Shown in pieces: positions 1-8,637 of a stretch of DNA of 64,000 nucleotides (its first letter is position 1; each line of letters opens with the position of its first letter). The notes under the pieces were generated by a model, which had not been told where the DNA came from, did no database searches, and saw nothing but the letters and a program-made list of their open reading frames with translations. Source of the DNA: Flavobacterium psychraerolatum (GTDB lineage Bacteria; Bacteroidota; Bacteroidia; Flavobacteriales; Flavobacteriaceae); contig NZ_JAOQMX010000014.1 in the NCBI RefSeq assembly GCF_025960985.1, positions 21,581 to 85,580 of the forward strand. Direction: 5' to 3'. The position numbers were made by a program, and so were the translations under genes.

Positions 1-375
1 CTGATTTTAAGCAAGGTGGATTGATTGAGTCGCAATAGCAATTGACGAAATTAAAGAGTTCTATTATAGTCTGACTAAGTTTGATAGTGTATGTTGATGC
101 TAAATAGTATCCTTGTTCACGATTCTATTTTGAGCGTAAGTACAAAGAGAATTTTTAGGAAAGGTTATTGACTGTAACGAAAAGGACATTGACAAAAAAT
201 CCAATCCCTATTATGAACTGATAGGTACAGATGATTGTAATTAAAAAAAATAGGAGGGTATTGTTTTGGAGAGCCATATTAAAGTCAAACAACAATTTCG
301 GTTATATTACTCTATCTTTTATAATTCGTTATTGATTTTTATACCATACAACGAATCATAAAAGATAGAGCTGTA
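1..375. other. Non-coding stretch with possible decayed coding fragments
   Basis: No complete gene is visible. On the plus strand several short open pieces in different frames read like protein (for example AIAIDEIKEFYYSLTKFDS near 36-100 and VIDCNEKDIDKKSNPYYELI near 165-230), each ended by a stop. This could be the remains of a frameshifted gene or chance. The last 66 bases hold an inverted repeat described separately. Confidence 0.3.
310..370 (-). terminator. Long inverted repeat after the HopJ-family gene
   Basis: Two 21-base arms (310-330 and 350-370) pair with a single mismatch around a 19-base loop, starting 5 bases beyond the stop of the minus-strand gene at 376-720. Its position fits a transcription end or mRNA-stabilising hairpin. 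There is no clear U-tract on the minus-strand RNA, so intrinsic termination is uncertain. Confidence 0.5.
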
Positions 376-720
376 TTATTTTAGTTCTAATGCATTCCCT
401 TCGAACTGAATTCCATCCCATCCAGTGATCATGAAATTTCTAATGTTTTGGTGGCTTGTTCCTTCTGTATCTCCTAGCACTTCTTCAAAATAATAAGATC
501 CAAAACAAGCTAATGTTTGTTCTTGCGTAAAGTTTTGTGCTTTTGCGAATGCAAATAATTTACAAGAACCTGAATTTGTTCCTGCTTCGTTATGGGTATT
601 TCCATTTTGAAAAGTGGTTGGAATAAAATTGTATTTTTCTTCGATCACCGCAATAGTGTCTGCAAAGGCAATCGATTTGGGTTCTTGTTTTAACTTTTCT
701 AAAAAAGGTTCTAGTTTCAT
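376..720 (-). CDS. HopJ type III effector family protein
   Basis: This 114-residue protein matches the HopJ family (PF08888), named after a Pseudomonas effector but widespread in free-living bacteria, where its role is unknown. Recognisable parts are the N-terminal helix (LEPFLEKLKQEP), the central AGTNSGSCKLFAFAK stretch, and the C-terminal QNIRNFMITGWDGIQF segment. It has no signal peptide, so it is probably cytoplasmic. It is the last gene of a tight minus-strand cluster rsmI - amine oxidase - hopJ, 14 bases after the oxidase, and a long inverted repeat follows. No type III secretion genes are present in the window, so an effector role is not implied. Confidence 0.8.
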   Translation of the reverse strand: MKLEPFLEKLKQEPKSIAFADTIAVIEEKYNFIPTTFQNGNTHNEAGTNSGSCKLFAFAKAQNFTQEQTLACFGSYYFEEVLGDTEGTSHQNIRNFMITGWDGIQFEGNALELK

Positions 721-734
721 ATCCTGCGAGTTAT

Positions 735-1790
735 TTATTTTAATTTTGAGCTGATTGTTTGGGCCGCTACAATAGCACCATCCATGTATCCTGGATTTTG
801 AGTAGCTGTCTCGGAACCTGCAAAATGTAACTTATCATTTAAGAATGACTTTTGGTATAGGTCGTGACCATTATTTTGATGAGCCATCACCAAGTCTTCG
901 TACGGAAAAAAAGTAAGTGCTTCGTCTCTCCATACTTTTTCATGATAGGCAGTGTAATTTTCTGCTTCTTTTCCAAAACATTGTACGAGCTGCTGGATTA
1001 CTTTGGATTGTCGTTCCTCTTTGCTGAGCACATTGGTTCCTCCGTTAAGGAAGCCTTTTAACGCAAATCCTTTTGTGTCGAAGGTGCAATGATCGTACAT
1101 TTCGGTGATAATACCGACATGACTAAATAGGGCGCCAGAATACTGTTTTTCTCTCCAAAATGGAGTGGTGTATGCTAGGGCAAATTTTATGGATTCGCCC
1201 ATCCAAGTATGGGTATTTTGTGCTAAGTTTAGAAGCGGTTGCGGTAATTGGGGGTGGTAAACAATTGTGTTTACCGCCAAGTTAGGAGGCAATGTTACAA
1301 TCACTTTTTGGGCGAAATAGCTGTTTTCGAGGGAATCTTTAGCTTCTATCTGGTCTCCATTTTCTCTGATGGTACATATTTTTGTATCTGTTTTAATGTT
1401 CTCTAAACCAATACTAGCTGCTAATTTTTCGATCAACGAAGATGTGCCCCCAACCAAGCGGTACGAAGGCTCATCAGAATCTGGAATTTCAAATTTTTGA
1501 GGAGGGACAAAAGACATGGTTTCAAACAAGGAAGTACCTTTGGTATGTTGTTTAAAATAATCTAGATCTAGTTCGGCTAAAAACTCTAATAAATTAGGGT
1601 GTTGTTTTCCAAACCAAGTAGCTCCCATTTCTATACTCGTTCCGTTGGTTTCAACAAGGGTTTGAATGCGGCCTCCAATTGTTATATTGGCTTCCAGAAC
1701 GAGTACTTCGATTCCTTTTTTTTGTAATAAATAAGCAGTCACTAGTCCTGATAATCCGGCTCCGATAATAATTATTTTGGAATTATTCAT
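735..1790 (-). CDS. FAD-dependent flavin amine oxidase family protein
   Basis: A 351-residue flavoprotein of the monoamine oxidase/amino-oxidase family (PF01593). The N-terminus has the Rossmann dinucleotide motif IGAGLSG at about residues 9-15, followed by an acidic residue at the end of strand 2 (VLVLEA) and GGR near 40. The C-terminus (about 321-345) carries the second FAD motif, FAGSETATQNPGYMDGAI. It should oxidise an amine or related substrate with FAD; the substrate cannot be read from sequence. There is no signal peptide. It begins 2 bases after the rsmI stop codon, so the two are probably co-transcribed and translationally coupled. Confidence 0.85.
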   Translation of the reverse strand: MNNSKIIIIGAGLSGLVTAYLLQKKGIEVLVLEANITIGGRIQTLVETNGTSIEMGATWFGKQHPNLLEFLAELDLDYFKQHTKGTSLFETMSFVPPQKFEIPDSDEPSYRLVGGTSSLIEKLAASIGLENIKTDTKICTIRENGDQIEAKDSLENSYFAQKVIVTLPPNLAVNTIVYHPQLPQPLLNLAQNTHTWMGESIKFALAYTTPFWREKQYSGALFSHVGIITEMYDHCTFDTKGFALKGFLNGGTNVLSKEERQSKVIQQLVQCFGKEAENYTAYHEKVWRDEALTFFPYEDLVMAHQNNGHDLYQKSFLNDKLHFAGSETATQNPGYMDGAIVAAQTISSKLK

Positions 1791-1792
1791 GA

Positions 1793-2506
1793 TTATTCTT
1801 CTGCTGAAAACTTCTTTTTCTTTGGCTCTTTTACGATTGTTTTTCCGGCTACTACCACTACGATTTCACCGCGTGGAGCATTTTTTTCAAAGTGAGTAAG
1901 CACTTCACGAGTAGTACCTCTTACATTTTCTTCGTGTAATTTTGACAATTCTCTAGAGACACAGATTTGGCGATCTTCTCCAAAATAAGTAATGAATTCT
2001 ACTAACGTTTTTAGTAACTTATGAGGAGAAACGTATAGAATCATAGTTCTTGTTTCTTCGGCTATTTCTAAATAACGGGTCTGTCTCCCTTTTTTTTCGG
2101 GTAAGAAACCTTCAAAGACAAATTTATCATTTGGCAGTCCGCTATTAACCAACGCAGGTACAAAAGCAGTGGCACCAGGCAAACATTCTACGTCAACCCC
2201 ATGTTCTACACAAGCACGTGTCAATAAAAAACCAGGGTCTGAGATGGCAGGAGTTCCAGCATCAGATATTAATGCGATAGTTTCTCCAGCTTTCAAACGA
2301 GCAATTAGGTTTTCGACTGTTTTATGCTCGTTGTGCATGTGGTGACTGTGCATGTGGGTACCAATCTCAAAATGTTTTAAGAGTTTACCGCTGGTGCGAG
2401 TATCTTCTGCAAGAATCAAATCTGCTTCTTTGAGGACTCTAATCGCTCTAAAAGTCATGTCTTCGAGGTTACCAATAGGAGTAGGGACAATATATAATTT
2501 GGACAT
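1793..2506 (-). CDS. rsmI: 16S rRNA (cytidine(1402)-2'-O)-methyltransferase RsmI
   Basis: This 237-residue protein is a tetrapyrrole-methylase-fold enzyme that methylates the ribose of C1402 in 16S rRNA using S-adenosylmethionine. Diagnostic motifs are the N-terminal YIVPTPIGNLEDMTFRA, AEDTR near residue 35, the SAM-binding ISDAGTPAISDPG near 80-92, and GATAFVPALVNSGL near 110. Length is slightly short compared with proteobacterial RsmI (about 285 residues) because the C-terminal extension is reduced, as is common in Bacteroidota. It is the first gene of the minus-strand cluster with the amine oxidase and HopJ-family genes. Confidence 0.93.
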   Translation of the reverse strand: MSKLYIVPTPIGNLEDMTFRAIRVLKEADLILAEDTRTSGKLLKHFEIGTHMHSHHMHNEHKTVENLIARLKAGETIALISDAGTPAISDPGFLLTRACVEHGVDVECLPGATAFVPALVNSGLPNDKFVFEGFLPEKKGRQTRYLEIAEETRTMILYVSPHKLLKTLVEFITYFGEDRQICVSRELSKLHEENVRGTTREVLTHFEKNAPRGEIVVVVAGKTIVKEPKKKKFSAEE

Positions 2507-2532
2507 GGTTTTACATTTGTTTTTAAATAATT

Positions 2533-2573
2533 ATTAGCCAGAGTTTCTTACTAAGTAAGAAAACCTGGCTAAT
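2533..2573 (-). terminator. Hairpin between the acidic protein gene and rsmI
   Basis: TTAGCCAG and GTTTCTTA on the left pair with TAAGAAAAC and CTGGCTAA on the right around a short loop. It lies between the stop of the gene at 2595-3830 and the start of rsmI, both on the minus strand, and probably ends the upstream transcript. Confidence 0.6.
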
Positions 2574-2594
2574 TTATTTTGTTTTTAGGAATAG

Positions 2595-3830
2595 TTATAG
2601 AAATTTCTTTTCGATAATATCCATAAAACGCTCTTCGTAGTCATCTTTACCTTTCCATTCATTATAGTCTGGCTTTACCATTTGATCAATAAAATCTTTG
2701 GTTTCGTAAAAATTATCAAATGTAATCAACTGACTCATTACACGATTATAATCTTCTCTACTGTTTCCAAAAAGGTGTTTCACAAAAGCAATTTGATCGT
2801 TTAAATCGATTTCAATTCCTTTTGATAATTTATCATTGAGGGATACTGCTTTTATAGTTGCTTTTTCGGTGACTATTTCTTTGGCAGCAACCACATTTTC
2901 TTCTATAGTTTTTTCAACTACTTTGATCGGTTCAAAAACAGGTATTGGTACAATGGGTTTTACGTTCTCTACTTTTACAAATTGAGGCTCGTTGTAGCTA
3001 GTGCCCAGTAAATCTTCAAATGAGATTTGTATTGCTTCTGCTTTTTTAGGAGGTGTTGCTACTGCTGCAACTATATTTTCTATTTTTTCGTCATCCTCCT
3101 CCTCTGTACTTAGGGTAAAATTGGGAGTAAAGGCTGGAGGAGCAATCAAAACTTCGTCATCCTCTTCGCTTTCTTCTTCATCTTCTTCATCGATAATTTC
3201 TTGGTCTTCTTCTTCAAAGGCTTCTACTTCATTTTCCTCTTCTTCGTTTAGATCAATTTCATCTTCCTCTACTTCGGATGTAGTTTCGTTTAGTATTTCA
3301 GAATCATGTTCTTCAAGGATTTCTTCTTCTGTTTCTTCGAAGACTTCTTCATCTTCGATTTGGTTTAGTTCAATTTCTTCTTCAATATGCTGTTCCTCGT
3401 CTAGGTTGTACCCATCGGTAATTGTATGAGTTTCTTGTGAAGGAATTGTTTCATTAATAACTGCGGTCGCTTCATCAAGTGCAGGACTTGCCGCTGTTCT
3501 TTCTTCGATTGGGGTTGAAGCTTCAGTTACGGGAGTACTAGTTTGAATATCGGTTGGTATTGGTAATGGTTCTATGATCACGTTGTCTTGTACCAAGGTG
3601 TCGAGTATAGGAGCTTCATTATCATAAAAAGCCTCTGCGTCTTTGATCATTGCGGCATGACCAATAGTCGGTTTTACGGTACCATATTGTTCTTCTACAA
3701 AACGTAAAACAGATAGTTTTTCATATAATTTTTGAGTTTCCAAAAACAGTTGGTTCACATCAGATTTGTTTTTTAGTTGTAAAATGCGGTGTGCAATGCT
3801 GATTAAGTCAGCTTCCAATCTTTTTTTCAT
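2595..3830 (-). CDS. Conserved hypothetical acidic protein of flavobacteria
   Basis: Function not recognised. The 411-residue product has three parts: a basic helical N-terminus (about 1-60, with ADLISIAHRILQLKNKSD), a long Glu/Asp-rich low-complexity middle (about 95-235), and an ordered C-terminus (about 320-411) ending YEERFMDIIEKKFL, with the sequence FVKHLFGNSREDYNRVMSQL. No signal peptide or membrane segment is seen, so it is probably cytoplasmic. The two conserved-looking ends joined by an acidic linker suggest an adaptor or scaffold, but that is inference. It is transcribed alone, between hairpins, divergent from tdk. Confidence 0.65.
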   Translation of the reverse strand: MKKRLEADLISIAHRILQLKNKSDVNQLFLETQKLYEKLSVLRFVEEQYGTVKPTIGHAAMIKDAEAFYDNEAPILDTLVQDNVIIEPLPIPTDIQTSTPVTEASTPIEERTAASPALDEATAVINETIPSQETHTITDGYNLDEEQHIEEEIELNQIEDEEVFEETEEEILEEHDSEILNETTSEVEEDEIDLNEEEENEVEAFEEEDQEIIDEEDEEESEEDDEVLIAPPAFTPNFTLSTEEEDDEKIENIVAAVATPPKKAEAIQISFEDLLGTSYNEPQFVKVENVKPIVPIPVFEPIKVVEKTIEENVVAAKEIVTEKATIKAVSLNDKLSKGIEIDLNDQIAFVKHLFGNSREDYNRVMSQLITFDNFYETKDFIDQMVKPDYNEWKGKDDYEERFMDIIEKKFL

Positions 3831-3930
3831 AACGGTAGAATTATAATAAGTAGCGAATGTTGTAATATTAGTTGATCTAAAAATGTAAAGGTTTAATGGC
3901 GGTAAAGCTCATTAATTGATAAAAATTTTC

Positions 3931-3938
3931 TACTTTTG
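3931..3938 (+). promoter_or_regulatory. Possible -7 element for tdk
   Basis: TACTTTTG matches the Bacteroidota TAnnTTTG -7 consensus, about 90 bases before the tdk start. A good TTG -33 element at the usual 17-23 base spacing is not obvious. Confidence 0.35.
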
Positions 3939-4026
3939 AGATGATACAAAAGTATAAAATCTTCTGTGCATTTATCAAGTTACAAAGTAATAAAAACTAT
4001 TCATTTTTTAAGTAAGAAAAAACAAA

Positions 4027-4617
4027 ATGTTTCTCGAAAATACAGTAAATCATAAAGAGCAGTTTGGTTGGATTGAAGTGATCTGTGGTTCCATGTTTTC
4101 TGGTAAAACAGAAGAATTGATCCGAAGGTTGAAAAGAGCCCAATTTGCCAAACAAAAAGTCGAAATATTCAAGCCTTCCGTCGATACTAGATACCATGAT
4201 GAATTAGTTATTTCACATGATGCCAACGAAATTCGATCAACACCTGTGCCTGCAGCTGCCAATATTTCGATTTTGGCGCAAGGTTGTGATGTAGTTGGTA
4301 TTGATGAAGCTCAATTTTTTGATGACGAAATTGTTACCGTTTGTAATAACTTGGCCAATCAAGGAATTCGCGTTATTGTAGCGGGATTAGATATGGATTT
4401 TAAAGGGAATCCTTTTGGACCCATGCCTGCTTTAATGGCAACGGCCGAATATGTTACCAAAGTACATGCTGTTTGCACCCGTACAGGAAATCTAGCACAT
4501 TTTAGTTTTCGAAAAAACAACAACGAAAAATTAGTCATGTTGGGTGAAACCGAAGAATATGAGCCCTTAAGTCGAGGGGCATATTATAGAGCAATTCAAA
4601 AAAACCAAGACGACTAA
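4027..4617 (+). CDS. tdk: Thymidine kinase
   Basis: A type II thymidine kinase of 196 residues, which phosphorylates thymidine to dTMP with ATP in pyrimidine salvage. The P-loop GSMFSGKT is at residues 21-28 and the catalytic-base region IDEAQFF contains Glu94. Lid and substrate segments ([24 protein letters not shown]) follow. The usual structural zinc site of four Cys/His is not complete: only Cys150 remains of the CxxC pair and the second pair is absent. This appears to be a lineage feature and not damage, because the surrounding sequence is well formed. It is monocistronic, with a terminator that overlaps its stop codon. Confidence 0.93.
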   Translation: MFLENTVNHKEQFGWIEVICGSMFSGKTEELIRRLKRAQFAKQKVEIFKPSVDTRYHDELVISHDANEIRSTPVPAAANISILAQGCDVVGIDEAQFFDDEIVTVCNNLANQGIRVIVAGLDMDFKGNPFGPMPALMATAEYVTKVHAVCTRTGNLAHFSFRKNNNEKLVMLGETEEYEPLSRGAYYRAIQKNQDD

Positions 4618-4638
4618 GTTCTTGGTTTTCTTTTTTTT
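4601..4638 (+). terminator. tdk intrinsic terminator overlapping the stop codon
   Basis: AAAACCAAGA (4601-4610) pairs perfectly with TCTTGGTTTT (4620-4629), followed by a U-rich tail. The loop contains the tdk stop codon at 4615-4617, so the last sense codons form the left arm. Confidence 0.8.
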
Positions 4639-4710
4639 AGGATTTGAGTACCGATTATAATAGTGTAACTTTATAAAATAATTTGAGAACCAATTGACTT
4701 TAATTTGCTT

Positions 4711-4718
4711 TACCTTTG
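4711..4718 (+). promoter_or_regulatory. -7 element for the glycine-zipper lipoprotein
   Basis: TACCTTTG fits the TAnnTTTG consensus and lies 22 bases before the start codon at 4741. The -33 TTTG candidate at 4682 is spaced slightly wider than usual. Confidence 0.5.
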
Positions 4719-4740
4719 ATCAATATTAAAATCAAAAATT

Positions 4741-5175
4741 ATGAGATATATTTATGTAGTAGTGGTTTCGTTAATGATTATGTCTTGTAAAAAAGCAGAT
4801 AAGGAAGGGGTAATGTCAGACAGCCAAATGAGTATTGACTCTATTAAGCAAGTTAGCATTGATTCTATGAAAATGGAGATGGTGAAGAAAAAAACGATTG
4901 ATTCTATGAAAATAGAAATGGCAAAGCAAGAACAAGCAGTTACCAAAGAAGCAGTGGTAGTAAAGCAAACTACGCAAGCAACTACTCAGTCGGTTGCACC
5001 AGTTGCAAAAAAGAAATGGAGTGGTGCTGCCAAAGGGGCTGTTATTGGTGCTGGAGTAGGAGCGGTTACAGGAGCTGTAATTAGCAAGAAAAAAGGAACT
5101 GGTGCTATTATCGGTGGTTTAGCTGGTGCTGGTATTGGAGCAGGAACTGGAGCTATTATTGATGGCAAGAAATAA
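4741..5175 (+). CDS. Glycine-zipper lipoprotein
   Basis: A 144-residue envelope protein. A signal peptide ends in a lipobox-like IMSC with Cys16 as probable lipidation site. Residues about 28-65 carry a repeated heptad-like unit (SIDSMKMEM, TIDSMKIEM), suggesting a coiled coil. After a Thr/Val/Gln-rich linker, residues about 100-140 are a glycine zipper (GAVIGAGVGAVTGAVI, GAIIGGLAGAGIGAGTGAII) of the YMGG/OsmB-like type that can pack two helices in a membrane. The layout recalls small outer-membrane stress lipoproteins. Function is not established. It is transcribed alone and ends at a strong bidirectional terminator. Confidence 0.75.
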   Translation: MRYIYVVVVSLMIMSCKKADKEGVMSDSQMSIDSIKQVSIDSMKMEMVKKKTIDSMKIEMAKQEQAVTKEAVVVKQTTQATTQSVAPVAKKKWSGAAKGAVIGAGVGAVTGAVISKKKGTGAIIGGLAGAGIGAGTGAIIDGKK

Positions 5176-5198
5176 AAAAAAGTAAATTAAATTAAATT

Positions 5199-5242
5199 AA
5201 GAAGGCTGTTTCATGTAAGTGAAACAGCCTTCTTAATTTTTT
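5199..5242. terminator. Bidirectional terminator between the lipoprotein gene and rpoN
   Basis: A perfect 15-base-pair stem (5199-5213 with 5220-5234) with a 6-base loop is flanked by A-rich sequence on the left and a T-tract on the right. It serves the convergent genes ending at 5175 and 5258. Confidence 0.9.
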
Positions 5243-5257
5243 GTAACCCCAAAAGCT

Positions 5258-6727
5258 TTAGATTTTCTTTCTCATTCTAGCTACAGGTATATCGAGTTGT
5301 TCTCTATATTTAGCAATTGTTCTTCGAGCAATTGGATACCCTTTTTCTTTAAGTAATTCGGCTAATTGATCGTCTGGATATGGTTTTTTCTTGTCTTCTT
5401 CTTCGATAATGTTTTGTAATATTTTTTTAATTTCGAGGGTTGATACATCTTCTCCTTGATCATTTTTCATCGCTTCAGAGAAAAATTCTTTGATTAATTT
5501 GGTTCCGTAAGGTGTTTCTACATACTTACTATTGGCTACACGTGAAATCGTTGAAATGTCCAAACCAACCAAATCGGCAATATCTTTCAAAATCATAGGC
5601 TTCATAAGGATCTCATCTCCTTCCAAGAAAAAATCTTCTTGGTAGTGCATGATCGCATTCATGGTGACAAATAGCGTTTCTTGTCGCTGTCTAATCGCAT
5701 CGATGAACCATTTGGCCGAATCCAATTTTTGCTTAATAAACTGTACGGCATCTTTTTGATCATTGGATTTGTCGCGAGAGTCCTTGTATGTACGCAACAT
5801 ATCTTGGTAATCTTTTGAAACGTGTAACGAGGGAGCATTCCGCCCGTTAAGTGTGAGTTCCAATTCACCCTCAACTATTCGAATAGCAAAATCGGGAACT
5901 ACATTTTCAGTCACTTTATTGTTCCCAGTAAATGAGCCACCCGGTTTTGGGTTCAAACGCTCAATTTCATGAACGGCTTTTTTGAGCTGCTCATTTGAAA
6001 CATTGTATTTTTGAATCAGTTTTTCATAATGTTTTTTGGTAAAAGCATCAAACTGGTTTTCAATAATATCAATTGCCAAATCTACATATTCTGTAGGGGT
6101 ACGATGTTTCAATTGCAACAGCAAGCATTCTTGTAAGTCACGAGCTCCTACACCAGATGGTTCAAGTTCGTGAATCACATGAAGCATTTTTTCGACCATT
6201 ACTTCATCCGTGTATAGTGCTTGCGTAAAGGCCATGTCATCTACCAAGTCAGCAATACTTCTGCGTATGTATCCCATATCATCAATACTACCGACCAGAA
6301 ATTCGGCAATTTGACGCTCTTCATCATCCAGTATAAATGTATTCAACTGATTTATTAAATCTTGATGGAAACTTATGTTAGCAGCAATAGGTGATTCGCG
6401 ACTCTCATCGTCATCACTGTAATTGTTGGCTTGTGTTTTGTAATCTGGTGTATCATCATCACTTAGGTAATCGTCTATATTGATGTCATCCGCTTCGATT
6501 CTATCCGCATCGTCGCTGTCATCATAATCATCGAATTCGTCATTTTCGAATTCGTCGTTTTCATAATCATCTTCTTCGTTTCCAGTTTCCAAAGCTGGAT
6601 TCTCATTCATTTCTTCCAACAAACGCTGTTCGAATGCTTGCGTAGGCAATTGAATTAACTTCATCAGCTGAATTTGCTGAGGAGATAATTTTTGAGATAG
6701 TTTTAAATTTAAGAATTGCTTTAGCAT
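5258..6727 (-). CDS. rpoN: RNA polymerase sigma-54 factor
   Basis: Alternative sigma factor of 489 residues that directs RNA polymerase to -24/-12 promoters and needs AAA+ activators. Region I is Gln/Leu-rich (LSPQQIQLMKLIQLPTQAFE, residues about 13-35); region II is a strongly acidic linker (about 50-110); the core-binding domain follows; the C-terminus has the helix-turn-helix (LKDIADLVGLDISTISRV) and the invariant RpoN box ARRTIAKYRE at about 467-476. No sigma-54 activator gene is in the window. It lies downstream of asnS on the same strand with an 81-base gap that contains an inverted repeat. Confidence 0.95.
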   Translation of the reverse strand: MLKQFLNLKLSQKLSPQQIQLMKLIQLPTQAFEQRLLEEMNENPALETGNEEDDYENDEFENDEFDDYDDSDDADRIEADDINIDDYLSDDDTPDYKTQANNYSDDDESRESPIAANISFHQDLINQLNTFILDDEERQIAEFLVGSIDDMGYIRRSIADLVDDMAFTQALYTDEVMVEKMLHVIHELEPSGVGARDLQECLLLQLKHRTPTEYVDLAIDIIENQFDAFTKKHYEKLIQKYNVSNEQLKKAVHEIERLNPKPGGSFTGNNKVTENVVPDFAIRIVEGELELTLNGRNAPSLHVSKDYQDMLRTYKDSRDKSNDQKDAVQFIKQKLDSAKWFIDAIRQRQETLFVTMNAIMHYQEDFFLEGDEILMKPMILKDIADLVGLDISTISRVANSKYVETPYGTKLIKEFFSEAMKNDQGEDVSTLEIKKILQNIIEEEDKKKPYPDDQLAELLKEKGYPIARRTIAKYREQLDIPVARMRKKI

Positions 6728-6755
6728 TTGTGTTTTTTGTTGTTTTATTTTAGTA

Positions 6756-6802
6756 TTTCAAGTTTCAGTACATATAGCCACTTAAAACTTAAAACTTGAA
6801 AC
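6756..6802 (-). repeat. Inverted repeat between asnS and rpoN
   Basis: TTTCAAGTTT (6757-6766) and AAACTTGAAA (6792-6801) are exact complements around a 25-base loop. It lies just after the asnS stop. It may be a weak terminator or processing hairpin; there is no clear U-tract. Confidence 0.45.
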
Positions 6803-6808
6803 AAATTT

Positions 6809-8254
6809 TTAAAATTCCGCGCTCCCTGGTGTTCTAGGAAATGGAATAACATCGCGTATGTTGGTCATTCCGGTTACAAACAAGACCAATCTTTCAAACC
6901 CAAGTCCAAAACCTGAGTGAACTGCGCTACCAAATCTACGAGTGTCAAGGTACCAAGACAATTCTTGTTCATCGATATTTAACGCTTTCATTTTTTCTAT
7001 CAAAACGTCAAAACGCTCTTCGCGTTGTGATCCACCTACGATTTCTCCAATTCCGGGGAAAAGGATGTCCATGGCGCGAACCGTTTCTTTGCCGGGTGCT
7101 GTGTTATCGTTCAAACGCATATAAAACGCTTTGATGTTTGCCGGATAATCAAATAAAATCACGGGACATTTAAAGTGTTTCTCTACCAAATAACGTTCGT
7201 GTTCTGATTGTAAGTCAGCTCCCCATTCGTTAATAATATAATTAAATTTCTTCTTCTTGTTGGGTGTGCAGTTTCTCAAAATGTCGATTGCCTCTGTGTA
7301 AGATACACGTTTGAAATTATTTTTCAAAACAAAATCTAATTTGTCTAGCAAAGCCATTTCGCTTCTTTCTGCTTGCGGTTTTGATTTCTCTTCGTCTAGT
7401 AAACGGGCTTCTAAGAATTTTAAATCCTCAGGACATTTCTCCAAAGCATATTTTATGACATACTGTATAAATTCCTCTGCCAAGTCCATGTTGTCATTCA
7501 AATCATTAAAGGCTACTTCTGGTTCAATCATCCAAAATTCGGCCAAGTGACGAGATGTATTAGAGTTTTCTGCTCTAAAAGTTGGTCCAAATGTATAAAT
7601 CTGTCCCAAAGCCATTGCAAATGTTTCCCCTTCCAATTGTCCAGAAACCGTCAAATTGGTTTCTTTACCAAAAAAATCTTCTTTATAATTTACTTTTCCG
7701 TCCTCGGTTCTTGGCGTTTTGTCAAAAGATAAAGCAGTTACTTTAAACATTTCTCCAGCTCCTTCTGCATCAGAACCTGTTATAATTGGTGTATTCACAT
7801 ACACAAAACCTTTTTCCTGAAAATAGCTATGCACGGCAAATGATAATACAGAACGTACTCGCATAATCGCTCCAAAAGCATTCGTCCGTACACGTAAATG
7901 GGCATTTTCACGCAAAAACTCCATGGAATGCTTCTTGGGTTGCATCGGAAATTTTTCTGGGTCCGAATCTCCAAGTATCTCCAAATTGGCTACCTGAATT
8001 TCATATTTCTGACCCGCACCTTTACTTTCGACTAAGGCACCCGTTACAGAAACGGAAGCTCCAGTGGTAATTCTTTTTAATATTTCGTCTGGTGTATTCT
8101 CAAAATCCACCACACATTGTATATTATTGATGGTCGAACCATCATTTAAGGCAATAAATTGATTGTTTCTAAAAGTCCTTACCCATCCTTTTGCATTTAC
8201 TTCTGGCAGTGTCGAGGCACTGTTAAGCAATTCTTTAACTTTTGTATGTCTCAT
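6809..8254 (-). CDS. asnS: Asparagine--tRNA ligase
   Basis: A class IIb aminoacyl-tRNA synthetase of 481 residues, the usual length for bacterial AsnRS. The N-terminal OB-fold anticodon-binding domain (about 15-105, [18 protein letters not shown]) is followed by the catalytic domain with motif 2 ([20 protein letters not shown]) and motif 3 near the C-terminus ([16 protein letters not shown]). SGQLEGE and the ending FPRTPG are typical of the AsnRS branch. It charges tRNA-Asn with asparagine directly. It is followed by rpoN on the same strand. Confidence 0.96.
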   Translation of the reverse strand: MRHTKVKELLNSASTLPEVNAKGWVRTFRNNQFIALNDGSTINNIQCVVDFENTPDEILKRITTGASVSVTGALVESKGAGQKYEIQVANLEILGDSDPEKFPMQPKKHSMEFLRENAHLRVRTNAFGAIMRVRSVLSFAVHSYFQEKGFVYVNTPIITGSDAEGAGEMFKVTALSFDKTPRTEDGKVNYKEDFFGKETNLTVSGQLEGETFAMALGQIYTFGPTFRAENSNTSRHLAEFWMIEPEVAFNDLNDNMDLAEEFIQYVIKYALEKCPEDLKFLEARLLDEEKSKPQAERSEMALLDKLDFVLKNNFKRVSYTEAIDILRNCTPNKKKKFNYIINEWGADLQSEHERYLVEKHFKCPVILFDYPANIKAFYMRLNDNTAPGKETVRAMDILFPGIGEIVGGSQREERFDVLIEKMKALNIDEQELSWYLDTRRFGSAVHSGFGLGFERLVLFVTGMTNIRDVIPFPRTPGSAEF

Positions 8255-8637
8255 TTTAGGGTTGTAATTAATTTAAAAAGACTCATTTTTCAACTACAAA
8301 TATAAATCTTTTGAAGTTATTTTTCAGATAGAATTTTTACTCTCTGTGCTCGAGGATACTATATTATTTGGTTTTTGAAAAAATTCGTAGAGGATATGCT
8401 TCTAATCTATATCATGTAGCTGTTTTGAAGTTATAATGTTTTAATAAAATAAAGGTGTTAATCAGTGTTTGTCTAGATATTTTGAGGCCATTTTGTTTAT
8501 TTGGGCTGTTGGTTTATCAATCTTTCTACTTCAATATTCGAATGATGTAACATAATATTATAACTGTATAAGTACAAATTGTAGCTTGTTGGTACCTTTA
8601 TATTCAATAAATAGGAAGCTCATTAATTAAATTCTGG
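8255..8637. other. Divergent intergenic region between asnS and the BON-domain gene
   Basis: No gene is visible in 383 bases. On the minus strand TATATTTG (plus positions 8297-8304) is a good TAnnTTTG -7 element 43 bases before the asnS start. On the plus strand TACCTTTA at 8593 is a one-mismatch -7 candidate for the gene at 8638. The rest is AT-rich with no strong hairpin. Confidence 0.5.
8297..8304 (-). promoter_or_regulatory. Putative asnS -7 promoter element
   Basis: Reads TATATTTG on the minus strand, matching TAnnTTTG, 43 bases before the asnS ATG. The -33 element is not clear. Confidence 0.45.

Noticed and set aside
376..720. Evidence for a type III secretion system
   Set aside because: The HopJ family is broadly distributed in non-pathogens, and no secretion apparatus genes are in the window.
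3001..3429. Serine-rich plus-strand frame
   Set aside because: It is the antisense of the Glu/Asp-rich section of the minus-strand acidic protein; the serines come from GAA/GAG/GAT codons read in reverse.
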